Shown here: positions 9,680 through 23,200 of the stretch, piece by piece | Position numbering within the stretch: position 1 is the first letter of the stretch | Layout of the letters: each line of letters opens with the position of its first letter | Source of the DNA: Sphaerolaimus hirsutus | Taxonomy: Eukaryota > Nematoda > Chromadorea > Monhysterida > Sphaerolaimidae | Assembly: GCA_964036195.1 (NCBI GenBank) | Contig: OZ038458.1 | Coordinates: 18,179,832-18,243,831 of the forward strand | Direction: 5' to 3' | DNA: 64,000 bases | The notes under the pieces: generated by a model | Told to the model about the DNA's origin: nothing | Databases searched by the model: none | What the model saw: only the letters and a program-made list of their open reading frames with translations | Position numbers and translations under genes: made by a program

Positions 9680-11203
9680 CTCGAAATTTGCCAAATTTCG
9701 AGTCGAGTCAGGCAAAAACCTTGAGTCTCGAGTCAGGGCCATAATTTTCCTGTCGAGTCGGGCGAGTCGAGTCGGTACCCAATTTTACCCTCGAGTCACG
9801 AGCATAGGGGATTTTGGGGTTAGCATTTGGGGGGGGAGGTTAACCTGCCGGCGCGTGCTAATAACTCGGGAACCGCTTGGCGAAAAATGTTGAAATTTGG
9901 ATATGATATAGTTCTAGGTTGGGGCTACGCACAATTTTGACTATTTTTTTCTACGACCCCCCAGACCGGAGATAGGGGGGTCTATAAAAACACTGTCATT
10001 TGCGTTTTTTTGGGTGTCGCCGAGAACATGCAAACTTTGAACATCAATATCTCGGTCATTTGTGAACCGATTTTAGTCATTAAAATGTTAAAATGATCAC
10101 AAATGTTCGGAGCGTTCATTTCTGAGGTCAAATCGGAGATACACATTTGTTTATATATCGATTTAGCCCGATTTCGAAATGCAAAATTTCCGCAAATGTT
10201 TGCTTTTTGAACATGCTATCCTATTCTCCTAATCGAGAGAAACTCAATGAAACAAAATGGAGATCGATATCTCTTTCCGATCAAAAGTTGTGGCGCTTCA
10301 AACTTTTCCCTCCCATCCACATAATTAACCACATGCATGCAACTTCAAAACTCCATATCTCGGCCATTTCTCAGCCGATTTTCACTGATGAACACTTAAA
10401 ATGATCAGAACAACATGTAGATATCATTTTTATCCACAGTTTATTTGTATGCATTTTCATTATGACAATTTAATTCAAGAGTTCGCATTATTTGCTTGTA
10501 TGGGAAATCTGCTGCAAAATACGGATAATCTGGTCCTAAAAATAAAATCTCATGTTATTCTGATCATTTTAAGTGTTCATCAGTGAAAATCGGCTGAGAA
10601 ATGGCCGAGATATGCAGTTTTGAAGTTGCATGCATGTGGTTAATTATGTGGATGGGAGGGAAAAGTTTGAAGCGCCATAACTTTTGATCGGCACTAGATA
10701 TCGATCTCATTTTTCTTTCATTGAGTTTCTCTCGATCAGGAGAATAGGATAGCATGTTCAAAAAACAAACTTTTGCGGAAATTTTGCATTTCGAAATCGG
10801 GCTAAATCGATATATAAACAAATGTGTATCTCCATCTGTGATTTGACCTCAGAAATGAACTCTCCGAACATTTGTGATCATTTTAACATTTTAATGACTA
10901 AAATCGGTTCGCAAATGACCGAGATATTGATGTTCAAAGTTTGCATGTTCTCGGCGACACCCTAAAAAACGCAATTGACAGTGTTTTTATAGACCCCCCC
11001 TATGTCCGGTCTGGGGGGTCGTAGAAAAAAATCGTTAAAATTGTGCGTAGCCCCAACCTAGAACTATATCATATCCAAATTTCAACATTTTTCGCCAAGC
11101 GGTTCCCGAGTTATTAGCACGCGCCGGCAGGTGAACCCCCCCCCCCAAAAATGCTAACCCCAAAATCCCCTATGGTCACGAGTCGAGTCGAGTTCGAGCC
11201 CTA
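9680..11203. mobile_element. (GAGTC)n hAT-like element split by a foldback insertion
   Basis: Clustered GAGTCGAGTC repeats at 9680-9794 and 11183-11195 end at GTTCGAGCCCTA (11192-11203), a terminus that parallels the TAGGGTTCAAAC family ends. The left terminus is lost in or before the gap. The 1.37-kb foldback at 9803-11174 sits inside it and duplicates gtcacgag. Confidence 0.5.
9803..11174. mobile_element. 1.37-kb foldback element with about 620-bp arms, 8-bp TSD
   Basis: The left arm 9803-10417 and right arm 10551-11174 are inverted copies over almost their whole length, leaving a 133-bp spacer. Termini are CATAGGGG and CCCCTATG, and the flanking direct repeat gtcacgag (9795-9802, 11175-11182) is perfect. 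There is no transposase ORF; the mirrored 85-residue frames on the two arms are a consequence of the palindrome. An 8-bp duplication is compatible with hAT-type mobilisation. Confidence 0.85.
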
Positions 11204-11273
11204 CTACCCCCACTCGAATCTAATGTTACCAAACAGCCTTGAAAGCAATCCCAAAAAACAAAAACACACTCAC

Positions 11274-11479
11274 TTCACCACACCCTCAGACAGCTCCAAT
11301 ATAACGCCGCAGCCAGGTACCCTTTCCACAAAATTGCGTTCGATGAAGACGAGCATGGCGCCTTCGCCTTCGGGGACGCCCGCCGGATCTTGTGTTTGCT
11401 GCACAATCCTAGTGGAATATTCCATTTCCACTATGACCAATCGGCGGTTCCGCACGAAAGAACAACGGGCAACAGGCAT
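11274..11479 (-). CDS. Gene A, first visible coding exon (ATG at acceptor, phase-2 end)
   Basis: From acceptor ttttcag|ATG to donor GAA|GTGAGTG. It opens with MPVARCSFVRNRRLVIVE and ends CGVILELSEGVVK across a phase-2 junction to 8905-9097. The same plan (ATG directly after the acceptor, a strand-rich body, a Gly-x-x-Lys end in phase 2) is seen at 43703-43798 with 43419-43567, at 35213-35856, and at 45792-46073. I infer these are paralogous first coding exons. Function unknown. The full chain A = 11479-11274, 9097-8905, 7078-6959, 6795-6586 has consistent phases throughout. Confidence 0.65.
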
Positions 11480-12753
11480 CTGAAAAAGGTCAATAGCCGA
11501 TTATCAATTGGCACAGTTCCAGAAAATTCTCAACGCGGAAAAGGAAACAGGCCGGAGGTTCAATGGCCAATTAGAGCTCTAATTTGGCATAAAACAACAA
11601 CTTACTTTTATCGTTTTTTGTCAGCGATTGTTGTCGGGCTGATGTCGCGGTGAAAAAATCGTCAATTTTGCGCGAACTTTTATCACTCTTATCGGCAGCC
11701 GTTCTTATCAATTCGTTTTTTTTTTCAAAATTATGAGGACTATGGGCGGAGCTTGCGCTTTCCGTGATAGGCTGGATAGGCTTAATAGGCGGGACTTTAA
11801 CGTCCCGATTGCATAAATTACATATTTTACTTACTTTAAATTATGTAAATTACACCAGTTTGGCGTGTTGCCAGAGCTGCGCAATTTGCGATTTATGTAA
11901 ATCACGTTGCGCGAGCTGCGGGATTCGTGCAGTGATTCGCAAATCGCGCAACCACGCAACGCAAACTCCAATGCGTAAATGCGCAGATCAGGTGCTAGTG
12001 CCGCAAATTGAGGGATGAGAAGTCAAGTGGCAAACACAAAGTGAATTGGGATGAAAATTTGCAAAAGCGAAGTGAAATGGCATACGTTTTAACTACAATG
12101 ACCTACAGTACTGTAATTTGTCAGATAACAATTAAATTCCTTGACAATTTTTCATCTTTTTACGCAAATCACATGATTTGATAATCATTGGCACGCTTCC
12201 AACGCGAGACATAAATCAGTGCGAGGGCAGAGTATCATGTACGCCGAGTATATGTATAATACCTTTGTCTGTTGGGTGATCATCATAACTACGTATAGCA
12301 CTGTAGGTACTTGTCAATGTATTTTCTACATGCCATTCTATTTGAGGTGCCACTCTATTAGAAGAAATATGGTACTTGATTTATACTTATCTACAGATGA
12401 GAACGCAACAGATGCCTCGAAAAATTGATTTATTTTATAATTAACACACCCCAAAATCTGTGCGGGTTGCACAAAAAGTGCAAAAACATCAATTTTGATC
12501 ATTTTGACCTAAGCCTATTGATAGGCTTAGGTGTCAAAGTTGCCCGCAGACGCTTCACTCACACGCAAACACTCACAGCACACACTCACACGAACACTGG
12601 TCACCAAACGAAGTCACACCAAAAAATGGTGGTTAATTATGAACGGTTACCACCATAATTACCTATATTCAAATAGAGTCCCCCTTGAAATGAACATTAT
12701 GTGTGTACTTTTGTCCGGAACTATTCTGACATATTGCATGGAAGCAAGCAAAA

Positions 12754-12815
12754 CGGGACGGGATTCGAACCAGCAAAATGAAAAGCACACTGCGCTACAC
12801 TGCACTGCGCATGTC
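12754..12815 (-). repeat. tRNA-like head in satellite (minus), repeated per unit
   Basis: The reverse complement contains an A-box-like TGTAGCGCAGTGTGC and a B box GGTTCGAATCC at RNA polymerase III spacing, without a proper cloverleaf. It recurs in each half-unit (for example 13867-13916, 15533-15595, 18171-18233). It resembles the tRNA-derived head of a SINE. Confidence 0.5.
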
Positions 12816-13233
12816 CCGATTGCATAAATTACATATTTTACTTACTTTAAATTACGTAAATTACACCAGTTTGGCGTGTTGCCAGAGCTGCGCAATTTAC
12901 GATTTAAGTAAATCACGTTGCGCGAGCTGCGTGATTCGTGCAGTGATTCGCAAATCGCGTCAATATAGAAAAGCGGGCAGCGAGTGGAAAAATCGTGATT
13001 CATACCTATTCAAATTAGGGAAATCTACATAACAGGAAATGCCAATCTACATCGTGGGACTTGTAAGAAAATACGGACGGCGTCTAGATAAGCCATTGAA
13101 TATAAACATTCTGGCCTGGGCCTTATACACAGAGAAATACGGTATTTACGTACGACACTGTATTTTGGTACTTTTGTCCATTGGGCAATTGTCACTACTT
13201 ACGACACTATAGAAAGAGTGCAAAATTGCACTT

Positions 13234-13304
13234 GCCTCAGGCGGGAATCGAACCCGCACCTCTCGTATAGAACACGAGTGCCCTAACCACTACACTACAG
13301 AGGC
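13234..13304 (-). tRNA. tRNA-Arg(TCT)-like, weakened D stem
   Basis: 71 nt. Acceptor GCCTCTG/CTGAGGC (one mismatch), anticodon stem CTCGT/ACGAG perfect with loop GTTCTAT (anticodon TCT), T arm GCGGG/CCCGC perfect with GGTTCGATTCC as B box. The D stem reads GTG/GGC, with a G-G clash where the second copy at 26552 has GTC/GGC. A T-run follows within about 15 bases. It is found only in the two satellite units that carry the extra block. It may be a pseudogene copy. Confidence 0.6.
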
Positions 13305-13958
13305 GGCTGGGCTCTTCACTATTAGGGGCTGACATGCTGCATCGGCAATGCCCTTAACACTATGTATGTACCTTTGTCCGTTGGGCAATCATAACTACGT
13401 ATAGCACTGTAGGTACTTGTCAATGTATTTTCTACATGCCGTTCTATTTGAGGTGCCACTCTATTAGAAGAAATATGGCACTTGATTTATACTTATCTAC
13501 AAATGATGAGCACTCAACAGATGTGTCGAAAAATTTATTTCTTTTATAATAAACACACCCCAAAATCTGTGCGGGTTGCACAAAAAGTGCAAAAACATCA
13601 ATTTTGATCGTTTTGACCTAAGCCTATCGATAGGCTTAGGTGTCAAAGTTGCTTGCAGACGCTTCACTCACACGCAAACACTCGCAGCACACACTCACAC
13701 GAACACTGGTCGCCAAACGAAGTCACACCAAAAAATGGTGGTTAATTATGAACGGTTACCACCATAATTACATATATTCAAATAGAGTCCCCCTTGAAAT
13801 GAAGATTATGTGTGTACTTTTGTCCGGAAATATTCTGACATATTGCATGGAAGCAAGCAAAACGGGACGGGATTCGAACCAGCAAAAAGAAAAGCACACT
13901 GCGCTACACTGCACCAAGCTATTTACCTTGTAACGCGTGGGTAAAAACAGGTTGAAAT

Positions 13959-14008
13959 TTGCTGTGGCGCAGTGTTCTTTTGATTTCACTGGTTCGAATC
14001 CCGCTAAG
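13959..14008 (+). repeat. tRNA-like head in satellite (plus), convergent with the minus head
   Basis: GTGGCGCAGTGTTC (A-box-like) is followed by ACTGGTTCGAATCCCGC (B box). It repeats at about 16589, 19230, 21867, 24498 and 27283. A decayed copy outside the array lies at 33005-33050. Confidence 0.5.
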
Positions 14009-14149
14009 TTAGGGCTTGCCTCAAAACGATCATGATTGCCTTTTTGCATTTTTTTGCCAACCCAAAAACATTCACGTTGACAATCAATCTATGCGTGACG
14101 ACACTTCGTGAATCTTCACCGCACATCACACACACACCCCTACCTAGTG

Positions 14150-14210
14150 ATGGAAAAGCGCCATGACGCTGGCGCTAGCGCCAAAGGTCAATTTGGTATG
14201 TATTTGCGCA
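14150..14210. mobile_element. Left end of a TAGTGATGGAA hAT-like element fixed in the satellite
   Basis: Tagtgatggaaaagcgcc opens as in the element at 984 but lacks the right terminus. It is present in every satellite unit (16772, 19417, 22049, 24680, 27466), so it was captured before the array expanded. Confidence 0.6.
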
Positions 14211-17200
14211 TGCGGGGGGGGTCAATCCAGCAAAATTTAATACACATCGGAAAACAGATCACTTATGATTAGCGCTAACTCAAAGCAAAAAGTGCCATGG
14301 CGCAAAATTACCCCCCCCCCTCAAAATTATCACTCAGAAACAATCACCCGCGTGGTAATTTGAGGAAATACGGTAAGTATTTATCTGCATATCTCTCAAT
14401 AGTGACAATCACGTAACTTAGCAGATTTTTAGGGGTCGCACTATTGGACTGGGGTTGCAATAATAGAGTATTTACGGTATGTACATTTGTCCGTTGGGCA
14501 AGTATCACTACGTACGACACTGTATGTACTTTTGTCCATTGGGCAAGTATCACTACCGTATTTCTCCGTGTATAAGGCCCCCCTGATCATAGTGCCCCGG
14601 GCATTATACATTGCCAAAAGTTCCATGCATAGTGCCCGGGCACTGTGCACAGTACTTGGAAAGTGTTCAAATAAAGCCCCCAAATTTGTATAGTGCCCAG
14701 GGCCTTATACGGTATTTACGGATGACACTGTATTTAGGTACTTTTGTCCATTGGGCGATTGTCACTACTTACGACACTATGTATACTCCGATTACTTTAC
14801 ACCTTGCATGCGTGGTTCCCGCTGGAAGTGTGCCAACGGTGGTTAACGCATGTGAGTTTCATAAAAAGATGACAATTTTGATTGTTGTTACAATGTTATT
14901 CATTAACATATTCACATCGATGAATTTTTTTCATCTTTTTACGCAAATCACATGATTTGATAATCATTGGCACGCTTCCAACGCGAGACATAAATCAGTG
15001 CGAGGGCAGAGTATCATGTACGCCGAGTATATGTATAATACCTTTGTCTGTTGGGTGATCATCATAACTACGTATAGCACTGTAGGTACTTGTCAATGTA
15101 TTTTCTACATGCCGTTCTATTTGAGGTGCCACTCTATTAGAAGAAATATGGTACTTGATTTATACTTATCTACAGATGAGAACGCAACAGATGCCTCGAA
15201 AAATTGATTTATTTTATAATTAACACACCCCAAAATCTGTGCGGGTTGCACAAAAAGTGCAAAAACATCAATTTTGATCATTTTGACCTAAGCCTATTGA
15301 TAGGCTTAGGTGTCAAAGTTGCCCGCAGACGCTTCACTCACACGCAAACACTCGCAGCACACACTCACACGAACACTGGTCACCAAACAAAGTCACACCA
15401 AAAAATGGTGGTTAATTATGAACGGTTACCACCATAATTACCTATATTCAAATAGAGTCCCCCTTGAAATGAACATTATGTGTGTACTTTTGTCCGGAAC
15501 TATTCTGACATATTGCATGGAAGCAAGCAAAACGGGACGGGAGTCGAACCAGCAAAATGAAAAGCACACTGCGCTACACTGCACTGCACATGTCCCGATT
15601 GCATAAATTACATATTTTACTTACTTTAAATTACGTAAATTACACCAGTTTGGCGTGTTGCCAGAGCTGCGCAATTTACGATTTAAGTAAATCACGTTGC
15701 GCGAGCTGCGTGATTCGTGTAGTGATTCGCAAATCGCGTCAATATAGAAAAGCGGGCAGCGAGTGGAAAAATCGTGATTCATACCTATTCAAATTAGGGA
15801 AATCTACATAACAGGAAATGCCAATCTACATCGTGGGACTTGTAAGAAAATACGGATGGCGTCTAGATAAGCCATTGAATATAAACATTCTGGCCAGGGC
15901 CTTATACACAGAGAAATACGGTATTTACGTACGACACTGTATTTTGGTACTTTTGTCCATTGGGCAATTGTCACTACTTACGACACTATGTATGTACCTT
16001 TGTCCGTTGGGCGATCATAACTACGTATAGCACTGTAGGTACTTGTCAATGTATTTTCTACATGCCGTTCTATTTGAGGTGCCACTCTATTAGAAGAAAT
16101 ATGGCACTTGATTTATACTTATCTACAAATGATGAGCACTCAACAGATGCGTCGAAAAATTTATTTCTTTTATAATAAACACACCCCAAAATCTGTGCGG
16201 GTTGCACAAAAAGTGCAAAAACATCAATTTTGATCGTTTTGACCTAAGCCTATCGATAGGCTTAGGTGTCAAAGTTGCCCGCAGACGCTTCACTCACACG
16301 CAAACACTCGCAGCACACACTCACACGAACACTGGTCGCCAAACGAAGTCACACCAAAAAATAGTGGTTAATTATGAACGGTTACCACCATAATTACATA
16401 TATTCAAATAGAGTCCCCCTTGAAATGAAGATTATGTGTGTACTTTTGTCCGGAAATATTCTGACATATTGCATGGAAGCAAGCAAAACGGGACGGGATT
16501 CGAACCAGCAAAAAGAAAAGCACACTGCGCTACACTGCACCAAGGTATTTACCTTGTAACGCGTGGGTAAAAACAGGTTGAAATTTGCTGTGGCGCAGTG
16601 TTCTTTTGATTTCACTGGTTCGAATCCCGCTAAGTTAGGGCTTGCCTCAAAACGATCATGATTGTCTTTTTGCATTTTTTTGCCGACCCAAAAACATTCA
16701 CGTTGACAATCAATCTATGTGTGATGACACTTCGTGAATCTTCACCGCCCATCACACACACACCCCTACCTAGTGATGGAAAAGCGCCATGACGCTGGCG
16801 CTAGCGCCAAAGGTCAATTTGGTATGTATTTGCGCATGCGGGGGGGGGGGGGTCAATCCAGCAAAATTTAATACACATCGGAAAACAGATCACTTATGAT
16901 TAGCGCTAACTCAAATCAAAAAGTGCCATGGCGCAAAATTACCCCCCCCCCCCCTCAAAATTCTCACTCAGAAACAATCACCCGCGTGGTAATTTGAGGA
17001 AATACGGTAAGTATTTATCTGCATATCTCTCAATAGTGACAATCACGTAACTTAGCAGATTTTTAGGGGTCGCACTATTGGACTGGGGTTGCAATAACAG
17101 AGTATTTACGGTATGTACTTTTGTCCGTTGGGCAAGTATCACTACGTACGACACTGTATGTACTTTTGTCCATTGGGCAAGTATCACTACCGTATTTCTC

Positions 17201-20200
17201 CGTGTATAAGGCCCCCCTGATCATAGTGCCCCGGGCATTATACATTGCCAAAAGTTCCATGCATAGTGCCCGGGCACTGTGCACAGTACTTGGAAAGTGT
17301 TCAAATAAAGCCCCCAAATTTGTATAGTGCCCAGGGCCTTATACGGTATTTACGGATGACACTGTATTTAGGTACTTTTGTCCATTGGGCGATTGTCACT
17401 ACTTACGACACTATGTATACTCCGATTACTTTACACCTTGCACGCGTGGTTCCCGCTGGAAGTGTGCCAACGGTGGTTAACGCATGTGAGTTTCATAAAA
17501 AGATGACAAAATTGATTGTTGTTACAATGTTATTCATTAACATATTCACATCGATGAATTTTTTTCATCTTTTTACGCAAATCACATGATTTGATAATCA
17601 TTGGCACGCTTCCAACGCGAGACATAAATCAGTGCGAGGGCAGAGTATCATGTACGCCGAGTATATGTATAATACCTTTGTCTGTTGGGTGATCATCGTA
17701 ACTACGTATAGCACTGTAGGTACTTGTCAATGTATTTTCTACATGCCGTTCTATTTGAGGTGCCACTCTATTAGAAGAAATATGGTACTTGATTTATACT
17801 TATCTACAGATGAGAACTCAACAGATGCCTCAAAAAATTGATTTATTTTATAATTAACACACCCCAAAATCTGTGCGGGTTGCACAAAAAGTGCAAAAAC
17901 ATCAATTTTGATCGTTTTGACCTAAGCCTATCGATAGGCTTAGGTGTCAAAGTTGCCCGCAGACGCTTCACTCACACGCAAACACTCGCAGCACACACTC
18001 ACACGAACACTGGTCGCCAAACGAAGTCACACCAAAAAATGGTGGTTAATTATGAACGGTTACCATTACCACCATAATTACCTATATTCAAATAGAGTCC
18101 CCCTTGAAATGAACATTATGTGTGTACTTTTGTCCGGAACTATTCTGACATATTGCATGGAAGCAAGCAAAACGGGACGGGATTCGAACCAGCAAAATGA
18201 AATGCACACTGCGCTACACTGCACTGCGCATGTCCCGATTGCATAAATTACATATTTTACTTACTTTAAATTACGTAAATTACACCAGTTTGGCGTGTTG
18301 CCAGAGCTGCGCAATTTACGATTTAAGTAAATCACGTTGCGCGAGCTGCGTGATTCGTGCAGTGATTCGCAAATCGCGTCAATATAGAAAAGCGGGCAGC
18401 GAGTGGAAAAATCGTGATTCATACCTATTCAAATTAGGGAAATCTACATAACAGGAAATGCCAATCTACATCGTGGGACTTGTAAGAAAATACGGACGGC
18501 GTCTAGATAGCCATTGAATATAAACATTCTGGCCAGGGCCTTATACACAGAGAAATACGGTATTTACGTACGACACTGTATTTTGGTACTTTTGTCCATT
18601 GGGCAATTGTCACTACTTACGACACTATGTATGTACCTTTGTCCGTTGGGCGATCATAACTACGTATAGCACTGTAGGTACTTGTCAATGTATTTTCTAC
18701 ATGCCGTTCTATTTGAGGTGCCACTCTATTAGAAGAAATATGGCACTTGATTTATACTTATCTACAAATGATGAGCACTCAACAGATGCGTCGAAAAATT
18801 TATTTCTTTTATAATAAACACACCCCAAAATCTGTGCGGGTTGCACAAAAAGTGCAAAAACATCAATTTTGATCGTTTTGACCTAAGCCTATCAATAGGC
18901 TTAGGTGTCAAAGTTGCCCGCAGACGCTTCACTCACACGCAAACACTCGCAGCACACACTCACACGAACACTGGTCGCCAAACGAAGTCACACCAAAAAA
19001 TGGTGGTTAATTATGAACGGTTACCACCATAATTACATATATTCAAATAGAGTCCCCCTTGAAATGAAGATTATGTGTGTACTTTTGTCCGGAAATATTC
19101 TGACATATTGCATGGAAGCAAGCAAAACGGGACGGGATTCGAACCAGCAAAAAGAAAAGCACACTGCGCTACACTGCACCAAGGTATTTACCTTGTAACG
19201 CGTGGGTAAAAACAGGTTGAAATTTGCTGTGGCGCAGTGTTCTTTTGATTTCACTGGTTCGAATCCCGCTAAGTTAGGGCTTGCCTCAAAACGATCATGA
19301 TTGTTTTTTTGCATTTTTTTGCCGACCCAAAAACATTCACGTTGACAATCAATCTAGGTATGTGTGATGACACTTCGTGAATCTTCACCGCCCATCACAC
19401 ACACACCCCTACCTAGTGATGGAAAAGCGCCATGACGCTGGCGCTAGCGCCAAAGGTCAATTTGGTATGTATTTGCGCATGCGGGGGGGGGGGTCAATCC
19501 AGCAAAATTTAATACACATCGGAAAACAGATCACTTATGATTAGCGCTAACTCAAAGCAAAAAGTGCCATGGCGCAAAATTACCCCCCCCCCCCCTCAAA
19601 ATTCTCACTCAGAAACAATCACCCGCGTGGTAATTTGAGGAAATACGGTAAGTATTTATCTGCATATCTCTCAATAGTGACAATCACGTAACTTAGCAGA
19701 TTTTTAGGGGTCGCACTATTGGACTGGGGTTGCAATAATAGAGTATTTACGGTATGTACTTTTGTCCGTTGGGCAAGTATCACTACGTACGACACTGTAT
19801 GTACTTTTGTCCATTGGGCAAGTATCACTACCGTATTTCTCCGTGTATAAGGCCCCCCCTGATCATAGTGCCCCGGGCATTATACATTGCCAAAAGTTCC
19901 ATGCATAGTGCCCGGGCACTGTGCACAGTACTTGGAAAGTGTTCAAATAAAGCCCCCAAATTTGTATAGTGCCCAGGGCCTTATACGGTATTTACGGATG
20001 ACACTGTATTTAGGTACTTTTGTCCATTGGGCGATTGTCACTACTTACGACACTATGTATACTCCGATTACTTTACACCTTGCACGCGTGGTTCCCGCTG
20101 GAAGTGTGCCAACGGTGGTTAACGCATGTGAGTTTCATAAAAAGATGACAAAATTGATTGTTGTTACAATGTTATTCATTAACATATTCACATCGATGAA

Positions 20201-23200
20201 TTTTTTTCATCTTTTTACGCAAATCACATGATTTGATAATCATTGGCACGCTTCCAACGCGAGACATAAATCAGTGCGAGGGCAGAGTATCATGTACGCC
20301 GAGTATATGTATAATACCTTTGTCTGTTGGGTGATCATCATAACTACGTATAGCACTGTAGGTACTTGTCAATGTATTTTCTACATGCCATTCTATTTGA
20401 GGTGCCACTCTATTAGAAGAAATATGGTACTTGATTTATACTTATCTACAGATGAGAACGCAACAGATGCCTCGAAAAATTGATTTATTTTATAATTAAC
20501 ACACCCCAAAATCTGTGCGGGTTGCACAAAAAGTGCAAAAACATCAATTTTGATCATTTTGACCTAAGCCTATTGATAGGCTTAGGTGTCAAAGTTGCCC
20601 GCAGACGCTTCACTCACACGCAAACACTCACAGCACACACTCACACGAACACTGGTCACCAAACGAAGTCACACCAAAAAATGGTGGTTAATTATGAACG
20701 GTTACCACCATAATTACCTATATTCAAATAGAGTCCCCCTTGAAATGAACATTATGTGTGTACTTTTGTCCGGAACTATTCTGACATATTGCATGGAAGC
20801 AAGCAAAACGGGACGGGATTCGAACCAGCAAAATGAAAAGCACACTGCGTTACACTGCACTGCGCATGTCCCGATTGCATAAATTACTCATTTTACTTAC
20901 TTTAAATTACGTAAATTACACCAGTTTGGCGTGTTGCCAGAGCTGCGCAATTTACGATTTAAGTAAATCACGTTGCGCGAGCTGCGTGATTCGTGCAGTG
21001 ATTCGCAAATCGCGTCAATATAGAAAAGCGGGCAGCGAGTGGAAAAATCGTGATTCATACCTATTCAAATTAGGGAAATCTACATAACAGGAAATGCCAA
21101 TCTACATCGTGGGACTTGTAAGAAAATACGGACGGCGTCTAGATAAGCCATTGAATATAAACATTCTGGCCTGGGCCTTATACACAGAGAAATACGGTAT
21201 TTACGTACGACACTGTATTTTGGTACTTTTGTCCATTGGGCAATTGTCACTACTTACGACACTATGTATGTACCTTTGTCCGTTGGGCGATCATAACTAC
21301 GTATAGCACTGTAGGTACTTGTCAATGTATTTTCTACATGCCGTTCTATTTGAGGTGCCACTCTATTAGAAGAAATATGGCACTTGATTTATACTTATCT
21401 ACAAATGATGAGCACTCAACAGATGCGTCGAAAAATTTATTTCTTTTATAATAAACACACCCCAAAATCTGTGCGGGTTGCACAAAAAGTGCAAAAACAT
21501 CAATTTTGATCGTTTTGACCTAAGCCTATCGATAGGCTTAGGTGTCAAAGTTGCCCGCAGATGCTTCACTCACACGCAAACACTCGCAGCACACACTCAC
21601 ACGAACACTGGTCGCCAAACGAAGTAACACCAAAAAATGGTGGTTAATTATGAACGGTTACCACCATAATTACATATATTCAAATAGAGTCCCCCTTGAA
21701 ATGAAGATTATGTGTGTACTTTTGTCCGGAAATATTCTGACATATTGCATGGAAGCAAGCAAAACGGGACAGGATTCGAACCAGCAAAAAGAAAAGCACA
21801 CTGCGCTACACTGCACCAAGGTATTTACCTTGTAACGCGTAGGTAAAAACAGGTTGAAATTTGCTGTGGCGCAGTGTTCTTTTGATTTCACTGGTTCGAA
21901 TCCCGCTAAGTTAGGGCTTGCCTCAAAACGATCATGATTGTCTTTTTGCATTTTTTTGCCGACCCAAAAACATTCACGTTGACAATCAAACTATGTGTGA
22001 CGACACTTCGTGAATCTTCACCGCCCATCACACACACACCCCTACCTAGTGATGGAAAAGCGCCATGACGCTGGCGCTAGCGCCAAAGGTCAATTTGGTA
22101 TGTATTTGCGCATGCGGGGGGGGGGGGGGGGTCAATCCAGCAAAATTTAATACACATCGAAAACAGATCACTTATGATTAGCGCTAACTCAAAGCAAAAA
22201 GTGCCATGGCGCAAAATTACCCCCCCCCCTCAAAATTCTCACTCAGAAACAATCACCCGCGTGGTAATTTGAGGAAATACGGTAAGTATTTATCTGCATA
22301 TCTCTCAATAGTGACAATCACGTAACTTAGCAGATTTTTAGGGGTCGCACTATTGGACTGGGGTTGCAATAATAGAGTATTTACAGTATGTACTTTTGTC
22401 CGTTGGGCAAGTATCACTACGTACGACACTGTATGTACTTTTGTCCATTGGGCAAGTATCACTACCGTATTTCTCCGTGTATAAGGCCCCCCTGATCATA
22501 GTGCCCCGGGCATTATACATTGCCAAAAGTTCCATGCATAGTGCCCGGGCACTGTGCACAGTACTTGGAAAGTGTTCAAATAAAGCCCCCAAATTTGTAT
22601 AGTGCCCAGGGCCTTATACGGTATTTACGGATGACACTGTATTTAGGTACTTTTGTCCATTGGGCGATTGTCACTACTTACGACACTATGTATACTCCGA
22701 TTACTTTACACCTTGCACGCGTGGTTCCCGCTGGAAGTGTGCCAACAGTGGTTAACGCATGTGAGTTTCATAAAAAGATGACAAAATTGATTGTTGTTAC
22801 AATGTTATTCATTAACATATTCACATCGATGAATTTTTTTCATCTTTTTACGCAAATCACATGATTTGATAATCATTGGCACGCTTCCAACGCGAGACAT
22901 AAATCAGTGCGAGGGCAGAGTATCATGTACGCCGAGTATATGTATAATACCTTTGTCTGTTGGGTGATCATCATAACTACGTATAGCACTGTAGGTACTT
23001 GTCAATGTATTTTCTACATGCCATTCTATTTGAGGTGCCACTCTATTAGAAGAAATATGGTACTTGATTTATACTTATCTACAGATAAGAACGCAACAGA
23101 TGCCTCGAAAAATTGATTTATTTTATAATTAACACACCCCAAAATCTGTGCGGGTTGCACAAAAAGTGCAAAAACATCAATTTTGATCATTTTGACCTAA

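Noticed and set aside
9392-9893. ORFs running through the N gap
   Set aside because: They exist only because N codons are not stops.
10147-10821. Mirrored 85-residue ORFs on opposite strands
   Set aside because: They are the two arms of the foldback element.
12219-12428. Recurrent 60-114 residue ORFs in every satellite unit (for example MRGQSIMYAEYMYN)
   Set aside because: They recur only because the DNA repeats. Several overlap on both strands, they cross tRNA-like heads and MITE ends, and small indels alter them between units.
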